A DNA stretch of 64,000 nt from Tubulanus polymorphus (taxonomy: Eukaryota > Nemertea > Palaeonemertea > Tubulaniformes > Tubulanidae): the NCBI RefSeq assembly GCF_964204645.1, contig NC_134025.1, positions 15,904,001 to 15,968,000 of the forward strand, in the 5' to 3' direction. Made by a program: the position numbers and the translations under genes. Below are positions 23,235-31,229 of the stretch, one piece after another; position 1 is the first letter of the stretch, and each line of letters begins with the position of its first letter. The notes beneath the pieces are model-generated. The model saw only the letters and a program-made list of their open reading frames with translations. It did not search any database and was not told the origin of the DNA.

Positions 23235-23998
23235 TTACTTTTCGATGAAGTGTAGCGTTACAATTACTTTATCGGATTCGAACTTGATCGGATCGCCGAT
23301 GTCGTCCATCAGTAAAATTTCGATTTCTTGAAAAAAACGAGGAAGACACGGGGATACATCTGACCGGATAGAACGATTTAACTACGCAACCGCCTCCTCG
23401 TTTGTACTCGACCGGTACCGCTCGCAAAAGCGGTACCAACGTATATCCGACGACCGTTAGATCAGCTAGATTGCAGTAAACGTACATGTTGTACATGGAG
23501 ATTTTCATATCCGGTTTACTGTCAGCCGCTACTTCGTATACTGTATCGTTCCCTCCGACGACTTTCTCTTCTCCGTACGCGAAAACCAGTTTATTTCTCC
23601 GAAACCCGACTAGATCGGCTAAGTACTCGTTCAATTCGATCATCTCTCCCTCTCGTAATTCGATGACGGTTTTCCCGTTCGCTAGTTTGAATTTCCCGCG
23701 AAAGATTTTCGGTTTTCTCTTAATCATTTCCTCGATGAGAAAGTCGATGAGAAACACGAGATCAGCGGCCCATTGGTCGTCGATACCGCGAACGATCGCT
23801 TTCCTTCTCGGGAATTTCTTCCGGGCTAGTTTATGGAGCGTGTACGCGTCTTGTGTTTTCAACCATTGGCTCGTCGATTTTCTGGTCAACGCTTCGTCGG
23901 ATTTTTTTCGCTCTTTGGAACAAACGTTTCGAAGAAGCGAACGATCCCGGTTCAGCGGGGTTGTAATAAATTTTCGAAAAAATGTCCCCCTTATCCAT
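23235..23998 (-). pseudogene. Polinton integrase N terminus fused to penton/minor capsid protein
   Basis: The ATG at 23998 opens an integrase N terminus (MDKGDIFSKIYYNPAEPGSF, then WLKTQDAYTLHKLARKKF and IDDQWAADLV, with the first catalytic Asp region). At about 23755 the frame runs straight into a different protein: a single-jelly-roll penton/minor capsid segment with LNEYLADLVGFRRNKLVFAY, MYVYCNLADL and LLRAVPVEYKRGG, ending at TAA 23235-23237. The rest of the integrase core and the penton N terminus are missing. The junction lies in a short repeat of TCATCGA words (about 23733-23758), suggesting deletion between micro-repeats. Frameshifts near 23905 (A7 run) and 23340 also break it. Integrase ATG directly abuts the preceding stop codon. 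Confidence 0.75.
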
Positions 23999-24335
23999 TT
24001 AAATTTCCTCTTCGTCGAGGGTGTACGCGGGCAACATTACTATTATTCTTTTCGGTTTTCTATTCCGCTCGATTTCGCCGCTCGACTTTCGTTTCGCGGT
24101 AGGGCCACAACGCGATGATTTCTACTTTTTCAGTTTTCTATTGGCGATAATATCTTCGACAGGAACTGCTGTCGGAATGATCGAAGATATCTTTTTCAAT
24201 CCCGCTTCGGCGTCGCGTATCTACCTTTTTGTCGTCGTCGTTGACGTCCTCCTCCTCCTCGTCATCCGTCACTGTAACCGCTGTCGTTGTCGGCGCCGAA
24301 CGGGACACCTGCAGTATTTTCTCTCCGACTTTCAT
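23999..24335 (-). pseudogene. Acidic-linker protein of the Polinton, function unknown
   Basis: It starts MKVGEKILQVSRSAPTTT, has an Asp/Glu run (DDEEEEDVNDDDKK), and in shifted frames continues to IIPTAVPVEDIIANRKLKK and a C-terminal LPAYTLDEEEI. Its TAA (24001-23999) is immediately followed by the integrase ATG. Its start lies inside the preceding zinc protein. I do not recognise it. Tight packing argues that it was a real gene before frameshifting. Confidence 0.45.
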
Positions 24336-24600
24336 AGGTTATCAACGCTGCTTGCTTTAACTTACGTTTTTCTTTTTCTTTGTTGTACTTATTCTGACAG
24401 GAATTACATCTTGATTCGTCCAATTCGAACCAATGTTTATCCGAGTACGCTTTGTGACACCTGCTGCATTTCTCCTCGCACGTTTAACAATATTGTTTCC
24501 CTTCGACGAGCTTCACGAATCTATTGCACCACAAACACGCTTTACTAATTTTTGTGAAATATGTATCGTCCGGAAATGTTGCGGTGGCGTTTGATACCAT
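24262..24600 (-). pseudogene. Cys-rich zinc-binding protein of the Polinton (one internal stop)
   Basis: The 113-codon frame carries CLWCNRF, YC-stop-TCEEKC, CSRCHKAY and CNSC, a series of CxxC pairs like treble-clef/LIM-type zinc ribbons, followed by a basic helix (NKEKEKRKLKQ). A single TAA interrupts it between two Cys pairs. Its role is unknown. It is probably a regulatory or DNA/RNA-binding protein. It overlaps the start of the acidic-linker gene out of frame. Confidence 0.55.
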
Positions 24601-24644
24601 GATGGTTTCTTATAGCGGTGGTCCGGCGCTATCATTAAACTGGG

Positions 24645-25472
24645 TTAGCGCGAACTAACTACTATTACATCGCGCGATATTTCCTCGGAAGGCCCCGTTT
24701 TCGCACGCCGTTCCTCGACGACGCACTTGTTCAAATACATTTCGTACTCCGTCTCGCAATTCGTTTCGGACCTTTCAACTATCGTGTCAAGGAAATTCCT
24801 TTTCCACCAGTTCTCTTGCGCGGTAAAACCGCGCTGAAGATCGCGTAGGTACGATATGGTAACGGTGGACGACTCGTATTCCCTTTTACGTTTCTCCATT
24901 CTGTCGGCACACGTCTGCACCGGTGGTAAAAGAATATACCCGCCGACGTAGGAGAGGTCATTCCTCGCTAGTAACGCCTTCCCTCCGTCGAGCGTTTGTT
25001 ACTGAATAAAGTCCTTTTCGAACTCGCTTATTACATTCCTCTGAAAAGCTACTCCCGTGAAAACTATAGGCGCGAACACGGACCTATCCGAGATGATCGG
25101 CATCGGTTTCCCATTTTGGATATTGTTGGCGGCGTCAATAGCGTTTTGCAGGCATCGCTGCCCGCAATCGATGATATGCAGTTGCGCGCACACGGAAAAA
25201 CATTTATTCTCCGCATGCATTAAACGGAAAAGGTTATGATTCTCAAATTTCAAAAATAGTTCTACTGGTTCGTAATTGGGCAGAATGTTGAAATTTTCGA
25301 AAAGCGGAGACGATTTTCTGTCTATAAACCGTTCTATCATCGTTGTTTTCCCGGCGGCGATGTTTCCGGAAACGAACGTCACCAATATACGACCGTTGAC
25401 GCGTTGCATGATCAATCCGTTGCGCGACGACAGCTGCGAGGGATAATGCACCGAACAAACCACCTCCAACAC
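24645..25472 (-). pseudogene. Deoxynucleoside kinase (Polinton cargo) with one nonsense codon
   Basis: The frame is continuous from ATG 25472 to TAG near 24660, except for one in-frame TAA (25001-24999). The P-loop is SGNIAAGKTT, the substrate Glu lies in NYEPVELF, the (E/D)RS motif is ISDRSVFAPIVF, and the LID region has RMEKRKREYE followed by TISYLRDL. Order and total length (~275 codons) fit the dCK/dGK/insect-dNK family, which phosphorylates deoxynucleosides with ATP. The first Glu of ERS is Asp here. A single stop separates it from an intact reading frame, making it the best-preserved enzyme gene of the Polinton. I infer it helped supply dNTPs for element replication. Confidence 0.75.
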
Positions 25473-25838
25473 TCCTCCTCCGAGGGGTTTTATACGTCAA
25501 TTTCGTCTTTGTCCACCGTTTTCGTTTTTATACAACTGCAACAAACGTATTATAATGATGATAATAATGTTTTATTAACGAATTAAATAACAATATAAAG
25601 TAGTAGGAATTAGTACGAAATATAGTAAAGTAGGACATTGGACGACTGGTGAAGTTTACATAAACTTATTACCTGAAGGGCCCAGTCGCCCAGCCGCCAA
25701 TCCTCATTTACATTCGATATCTTTCAAAAGCATTTTGCGGGCTTTTGATATTGCGGCGGCGGTTAGAGGAAGTAATTTTCTCTCTCGTCGTCGTCGTCGT
25801 CGTCACCGGTATCTCCCCTTGCATCGTTTGCGGCACTT

Positions 25839-26039
25839 TTAGTCATCCGTCTCTTCTCGCCCACGTCGTCGTGTTTTGCTGCGTTTCTTACTATGAACGG
25901 GATGCGCAGTTACACCTTCATATTTTCGTTTTACTTCCCTTTTCGGTGCTGGATTGCAGCTGTCGGAATCTCCTTTGCTGTCATTGTCGCTAATTTCCTT
26001 CCCTCTCTCGTTCTTCTTCGCGTTAGCGTTGCTCTCCAT
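25839..26039 (-). CDS. Small charged protein, unknown (Polinton)
   Basis: This 66-codon frame is rich in Lys, Arg, Asp and Glu (KKNERGKEISDNDSKGDSDS, then KKRSKTRRRGREE) with nuclear-localisation-like clusters and overlaps the PC4-like ORF by 17 nt. A following frame (to about 25710) ends with a basic helix. Coding status is uncertain. Confidence 0.35.
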   Translation of the reverse strand: MESNANAKKNERGKEISDNDSKGDSDSCNPAPKREVKRKYEGVTAHPVHSKKRSKTRRRGREETDD

Positions 26040-26226
26040 GTCTAGCCAACACCCCTAGTTCTTTCCTTCGGAGAAATAGCACCGCGAGTTCGCTTCTCTC
26101 TAGCGATATACTCTTTCTTTTGCTGCGCATGTTCACGTGAATATAGGTTTTGCCCGTGAAAACCGACACCGAAACGAACACGTTGCCGGTAACGTTCAAG
26201 GAAAGTTCTGACCGCCGCTTAATCAT
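26023..26226 (-). pseudogene. PC4-like single-strand DNA-binding protein (tentative)
   Basis: The pattern is LSLNVTGNVFVSVSVFTGKT, then YIHVNMRSKRKSISLERSEL: a beta-rich segment with an aromatic, 'GKxYIHV', a basic stretch and an 'ISL...L' helix. This matches the layout of the PC4/p15 coactivator domain found in cells and some large DNA viruses. The C-terminal helix is short and no Trp is present, so the call is tentative. It lies upstream of the kinase gene on the same strand. Confidence 0.4.
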
Positions 26227-26239
26227 TACGATAATAATG

Positions 26240-26870
26240 GAGACTGTAGCGGTTGGTGTTCGCTGCGGAACGACTTACGGGGTGGGGCATTACAACTACA
26301 TGGATATATTTCGCCAGTGGAAATGCGTGCGCGTACTTACGTTGTCGTCTTCTATCCAACGTTTATCGTCAAAACTATTAAGACCAATCTTTTCTTCTTC
26401 GACGGTGTACAAATTCAAATTATTCGTTTGAATCGAGACCGTTTGGGAGACCGCTAGAAATATTTAGATCGTTGAGATCAGTTCGTGAACTCTCCCGGCT
26501 CTCCGCATGAAAAACCGGCAGCGTTTGCGAAATCGTCGGTTTCTCATTTATCAGGCTCAACTTGAAAGAAAATCGGACTATCAACATTGACGACGAGTAT
26601 CAAAGGTAAGCGCTGTTCAATAAGTTTTCAGTCGGGGAGTGTGACTTATTAAGTATTTAATATACGTTTACGTACATATTAAGCGCGAGTATATTTAATA
26701 GAACCATTATCGAATAATCATCGGTATGTATGATTTTTCAAATTGTTAGTTAATTTCTTATTCGCATTGAGGTTACTGACAGACCAGTCGAATGAGCTCC
26801 CACTATTTTGTCCTATAGAGGAAATATTCGATCCGAGGTTTCTTCGGCTGGTATATTCGCTATATGCAAA
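26240..26870. other. No clear gene; possible spliced exon near 26550-26596
   Basis: A plus-strand frame ending CGAGTATCAAAG|GTAAGC has a good splice donor and a protein-like end (LNLKENRTINIDDEYQR). No upstream start or downstream exon could be identified. Confidence 0.25.
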
Positions 26871-26877
26871 AGCTGTT

Positions 26878-26984
26878 GGTAGCCGCACGTCATAAGTCAG
26901 CTTAGGATGTGTATAGTCTTTTAGTCGTATCATACGACTAAAAGACTATACACATCCTAAGCTGACTTATGACGTGCGGCTACC
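26878..26984. repeat. Perfect 107-bp palindrome (53-bp arms, 1-bp centre)
   Basis: 26878-26930 is the exact reverse complement of 26932-26984, with a single C at 26931 between them. The arms begin GGTAGCCGCACGTCATAAGT. No mismatch occurs in 53 bp, in contrast to the decayed DNA around it. Confidence 0.95.
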
Positions 26985-27129
26985 TGCCAACTTCACAATT
27001 TTTTTTGTAGTAACACAATACAATTTTGATAGTAGTTTTCTTATTTCAGTCAGTAGCAGGGCAAAATCAAACATTCTAGTGATAGTAGCAAATCATTGAT
27101 TCTCAGTAGCAGCCGAAACGACAGCAGCC

Positions 27130-27462
27130 GAAACGTTTCCTGACATCTGTCAACCCACCGTGTGTAACAAGAAAATCAAGGTTACAGATTGTACACAGTG
27201 CTTAACTATTTGATATTTGAGATGGAACAATGCACGGATACTTGGACGTATATTCTGCTCTGAATTTTTGATTGGCGACACGGGTTTTTTTATTCTGTTG
27301 TTCGTTACTAGTCCCTTGTTTGGATTTTCTCTTCCTCGCAGTTACTTCAGCTTCTTCCGCTTCAGCTTCTTGATAATTGCGCATGCGCACAAACCAAAGA
27401 CTACTGTTCTGTGGATAGGATTTAACAATGACAAAATTGATTTGAGCGTATTCGATTGGCAT
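27130..27462 (-). pseudogene. BED-like zinc-finger start of a hAT-type transposase, fragment
   Basis: A minus-strand ORF contains a basic stretch (RKRKSKQGTSNEQQNKKTR), then KFRAEYTSKYPCIVPSQI. After a stop it continues CTICNLDFLVTHGGLTDVRK, a C-x2-C finger with the downstream region typical of the BED-like domain in many invertebrate hAT-related proteins. No catalytic domain follows. Near the 5' side, GCGTATTCGATTG is repeated (27438 and 27499). Confidence 0.45.
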
Positions 27463-27629
27463 TCTAACGGAACACCGGAGTGAAATTGATTATGGGCGTA
27501 TTCGATTGACTCTTCGGCGGAGTACCGGAATGAGACCGACGCTCGAGCTTAGTATTTTCACCACTCCCGTAGCACCGGAGTTCTACTGGTTTTACCGTAG
27601 CAAACTCCGCCGAAATCGGAGACATTGGC

Positions 27630-28560
27630 AGCGTACGAACCTACTTTAAAGAGTGATAAATATTTTTCTAACAATATTGCTAGCTCGTTAAGATATCAAT
27701 GGGGTTGTAAAATTTAAAAAAAAATCATTTGTTCAAATGAGGGCTTGTGAAATGCTCGATAGCATAAATTAAAGCTCGATATGCTAAATATATTGTAATT
27801 TTTTTTCGAATGCAATGGTACCTTTGCCGCATATATTTCGTCGTAAAACTATGAGTAAAATTGAGTTAAATTCGTTTCTGCAAAAACGCGGAAGCGAACA
27901 TAAATCGAAAGAAATGTTTACAAGGGGTTGTAAAGACGACCAACTGTGTAGATAAATGTTGGTATAGGGGTTCTGGTAGGAATCTATTAATGAGAGTTTC
28001 AATAATACGTGTTTTTCCTTCTTTTTTCCTCTTTCAGACACATTCATAGAAAAACTAATCGGTGTAAAGTACAAAGTTTCATTATTCTACAACGGGGGTT
28101 TTCAGGTTTAAATACGAACAGTTGCTTTTAGGTACATGTCAACGATATGAACGTTATCGTAGTTCAATAATAAAGAAGTTTCCAGTTTCTAGGCGCCATT
28201 TTGTGGCGGTCCCGCGAGGTCCCCATTGTTGCGATAATTTGCGCTCATTTTTAAAACATACGTTTAGATTGAATATCATATAGTTCTGCAGTCCCTTGCT
28301 CGACGAAATCAATTTACACACCATTTTAAAGGAAATGAAATGCAGATATTTGCTGGCGATTCTTGGAATTTTTGAACGCAACAATTGAGAACAGTGACGA
28401 TGTGAAACCAAGGACCGCATATCTTAACCGTGCGTAAAAGAAATCGCAATATTTATTAATTCTAAAATATCTTAGTATCTCTTAAAGCTATATTTCCAAT
28501 TTTCACAGAGGTTAAAGAGGGTTATTTGCAGTTAAAGCCTGCGTTGAATTTTTTAAAATG
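27630..28560. other. Gene-free, AT-rich stretch
   Basis: I see no supported gene. Possible remnants only. Confidence 0.35.
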
Positions 28561-28705
28561 TCTTCCCTGACGACTGATCTGTACCCGCTTGAGTTAGAGA
28601 TTACGCGATATGTCCTGTGAGTGATTCGTTAGACAGTCTTCTTGCGTAAACAATCTCAAAATTTTGAATACGTTAATAGATCTGGAAGAAACGTTGTGAA
28701 AATGG

Positions 28706-29416
28706 ATGCGGATACACTCGTCCGGCTCGTCGCAAAATTGTCCAAAAACATTTATCGACGAGAAAGTAACTAGCATTATGAAAAACTATATCGATAAAAA
28801 CAGTAACGAATTAAATAGAAAGAAAAGAGACACTTTGAACTTTTTTCGAAACGCTCAAAAATTTAGGGAGCGTATACTTGTCATTTACCACTCGGGTGAG
28901 AAATTTCGTACGAGAGCGAAACAGCACGATATCAGAAAAAATATGAAACATTTGGAAATAATATTGGACGACGATAATGATTTAGTGATAAGTCAGCTCA
29001 AGGGCAAACCAACGAGTAGCAACAATGAACGAGCATGCAGTCGATCGGTTGCAGTAGAAAGAATACGCGCACGCACGAAATCTATATCACCATCGCCGGT
29101 GCGCAGCGAGTCGAGCGAGCATTCTAGCGAAGGGGTAGAAGAGCAAGAAGAGGAAAACGAAGATGAACGGAAAAGTCACAGCAAGACCACCATTCTATCG
29201 AGGGGAGTAACTTCCTCGCCACAACCGGTATCCGCGGAAGCCAATTTCGAACACGTGCACACGGATGATTTATTTTTGATCCAAATACCAAATGAAAATG
29301 ATTTTGAAAAATTAGAAGAAATAGCAGACTATGAAAGCTTTCTAATCGATACAAGGCAGTTAAGCAAATTGCGAAAACAAAATAAAAAGCATCTGTGCAG
29401 AAAAGAAAGACGCTGA
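28706..29416 (+). CDS. Unknown 236-aa charged protein (Polinton, plus strand)
   Basis: This is the longest open frame of the Polinton. It has a Lys/Arg-rich N-terminal half (RKKRDTLNFFRNAQKFRERI), a Ser-rich low-complexity middle with SPSPVRSESS, a Glu run (EGVEEQEEENEDER), and a Leu/Ile-rich acidic C-terminal part ending in basic KHLCRKERR. I recognise no domain. A shorter ATG frame (28703, MDADTLVRLVAKLSKNIYRR) overlaps its start in another register and reads more protein-like, so the true N terminus may lie there with one frameshift. It runs opposite to the virion genes, so it may be an early or regulatory gene. Function unknown. Confidence 0.5.
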   Translation: MRIHSSGSSQNCPKTFIDEKVTSIMKNYIDKNSNELNRKKRDTLNFFRNAQKFRERILVIYHSGEKFRTRAKQHDIRKNMKHLEIILDDDNDLVISQLKGKPTSSNNERACSRSVAVERIRARTKSISPSPVRSESSEHSSEGVEEQEEENEDERKSHSKTTILSRGVTSSPQPVSAEANFEHVHTDDLFLIQIPNENDFEKLEEIADYESFLIDTRQLSKLRKQNKKHLCRKERR

Positions 29417-29664
29417 TAGGTGGATAAACGTTTTATCAACCTATAAATAAATGAGAAGAGCGGACGAAATTCCCTCACCAAAATATCGGCGTGGGGGCGG
29501 GGCTTGGGGGCGAATTGTCCGCACACGCAGATGCGGTTAGGAAACACGAATTAGATCTTTAAAATGAGTTCTTAAATTTGAAAAATGCGTTGGAAATCTG
29601 CCACCAGAAATCCACCGCTCTAGCAACGCAGGTGGAATGTTCGAAGTAGACGCATAAATTTATA

Positions 29665-29793
29665 ATGAATTATTTCGAAAATGATTGCCTCTCCGCCAAA
29701 TGCAAGCAATGCCGTGTGCAACAAATTTCAGATGAATTAACTAAACCGATACGAAGACCACGCGCGAGATTAAAAAAGAAAACACAAAAATGA
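29665..29793 (+). CDS. Small ORF (42 aa) with CxxC pair, unknown
   Basis: It starts MNYFENDCLSAKCKQCRV and ends in a very basic tail (RRPRARLKKKTQK). Its TGA stop overlaps the next ATG as ATGA. Size and overlap suggest virus-like packing; the family is unknown. Confidence 0.35.
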   Translation: MNYFENDCLSAKCKQCRVQQISDELTKPIRRPRARLKKKTQK

Positions 29794-29912
29794 GAGAAAA
29801 CATAAACGCTATACGGGGAGGGAAATTCGAACGTCTTGAAGAGTTCTTTAGATATCATTTTTGGAAATGTAGGGAAAGAAACGCGAGCTTACGTTTAAAT
29901 AGATGTGAATAA
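29790..29912 (+). CDS. Small ORF (40 aa) overlapping the previous stop, unknown
   Basis: It starts MRENINAIRGGKFERLEEFF and is basic and helical. It begins within the stop of the 29665 ORF. No recognisable domain. Confidence 0.3.
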   Translation: MRENINAIRGGKFERLEEFFRYHFWKCRERNASLRLNRCE

Positions 29913-30203
29913 ATAAAAGAATCATACGTGTGTACAGTGTAGATAAACTTTTATTCCGCGGGTGGCGAGAAATGAACGTGAATACGAATGTTCCGGAGAT
30001 GACTCTTTCTGAAAAACGGTAAAACAGTCGATCGTCCGCGGGCAAATCATTCTATATCAATTTTGCACATATTCATGAAATTATGCTTTTTTTATTGCAG
30101 AAACATGAACACAACGATCAAACAAACGAGAGTACGTAACATAAATCGTATCAGACGTAGCCCAGATGTGGGGGGCTAGAACGGTAAACAAGCGTAAGAA
30201 TGT

Positions 30204-30481
30204 ATGAATTCGAATTTGATGATTGATGATAGTATTTATCAACGGCCTTCTTTTCACTTCAGACGGAAGGCGGAGGAGTACGCCGAGAAGCATTGGCCCC
30301 GGCTGGTGGCGTACGAGAAGGGAACGTACAAGAGTCTTGCACTCTGGGTAACGGTGGACGCCCTTCGCGGAAAAAGTGGAGATTGGGTTTATTTTGTGGG
30401 GGGGGGGGAGGGATCGTAGGATCGCGGATACCCCCCAGTGTATTCGATGATATTGAAGAGGCGGAAGAGACGAGGAGGTAA
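30204..30481 (+). pseudogene. Unknown ORF split by a G12 run
   Basis: The first frame contains FHFRRKAEEYAEKHWPRLVA and KSGDWVYF. At a run of Gs (30398-30409) the frame breaks, and another frame continues with GSRIPPSVFDDIEEAEETRR. A splice-acceptor-like TTTTCACTTCAG lies at 30251-30262. It is probably one exon of an unrecognised element gene; the G run may be polymorphic or mis-sequenced. Confidence 0.35.
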
Positions 30482-30848
30482 CTAGAAAGAAAGCGGGATC
30501 GGGTGGGATGAAAGAGCGTTTTTGAATTTGTAAAAAAAAAATAAAGTAGGGTTCGGTTTTCCATTTGTATCTAGCCGCGTTGTATTTATTTCTCTGCTGC
30601 CTTCGGGTATCCTACAGTCCTACGTCGTTTATCGTACAGTCGTATTCGCATTGCTGTAGAGTTCTTTCCGGAAGGGAGAGAAACAAGGAAGCGGAGATAT
30701 TGGAAAATCGAGGATTTCCCCGAACATACGGAAACGAAATTATATTTGATAACGGAGGGGAAGCAATATTTTTTTTTACAAAAGCCTACCGGGATATTAG
30801 CGGCCGTTTAAAAACAACGCCAGGAAAATAAGATCATAGGGAGAGAGA

Positions 30849-31222
30849 TCACACAATAACAAAGGTAATATATATTTTATAAGGAAAACGTGCAGGAAAA
30901 CCAACGTTTCCAGATATCCACGCCGGAGAGTCGGAGAACAATCGGATAGATTTGCGCGTAAAAATGTAGTAACACACGAAGAAAGCGCGCGGGAAACCGA
31001 CGTTTTTGAAATCGGCGCTGGGAGGCGGTATTATATGTGGGATTGGTAATAAGGGGTTCATGCGGAAAATGTGCGCAAACAATGTTTTCAGAATATCCGC
31101 GCGTAAAAACGTAATATTATATGCACGATAGCGCGCGGGAAACCGACGTTTTAAAAATCTGCGCCGGAAAGTGGTATTACATGTGGGATTCATAAGAAGG
31201 GGTTCATGCGGAAATAAATTTC
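30849..31222. repeat. Right terminal inverted repeat array of the Polinton
   Basis: Two units with GCGCGCGGGAAACCGACGTTTT, TGTGGGATT, AAGGGGTTCATGCGGAAA and AATCGGATAGATTTGCGCG mirror those at 11210-11455. The outer hairpin of the left end is not present here. Confidence 0.8.
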
Positions 31223-31229
31223 CCCTAGA

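Larger units (their letters stand above)
11055..31222. mobile_element. Decayed Polinton/Maverick (virus-like) element with nested insertions
   Basis: This is a ~20-kb unit bounded by inverted arrays of related sub-repeats (11055-11455 and 30849-31222). It contains a Polinton gene set on the minus strand (integrase, penton/minor capsid, pX-like, double-jelly-roll major capsid, adenain-like protease) plus a deoxynucleoside kinase, a dUTPase, a Cys-rich protein and a PC4-like protein. Plus-strand ORFs of unknown function fill 28.7-30.5 kb. The DNA is visibly richer in GC and CpG than its surroundings. No protein-primed polymerase or packaging ATPase gene was found inside it. All genes recognised by homology carry frameshifts, stops or deletions, so this is an old endogenous copy. 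Later insertions occupy 12487-19581 and about 21936-23200. Confidence 0.8.

Noticed and set aside
24138-24548. Plus-strand Leu/Val/Phe-rich ORFs near 24.0-24.5 kb
   Set aside because: Antisense to the Cys-rich and acidic-linker genes; hydrophobicity is the mirror of their Asp/Glu/Lys codons.
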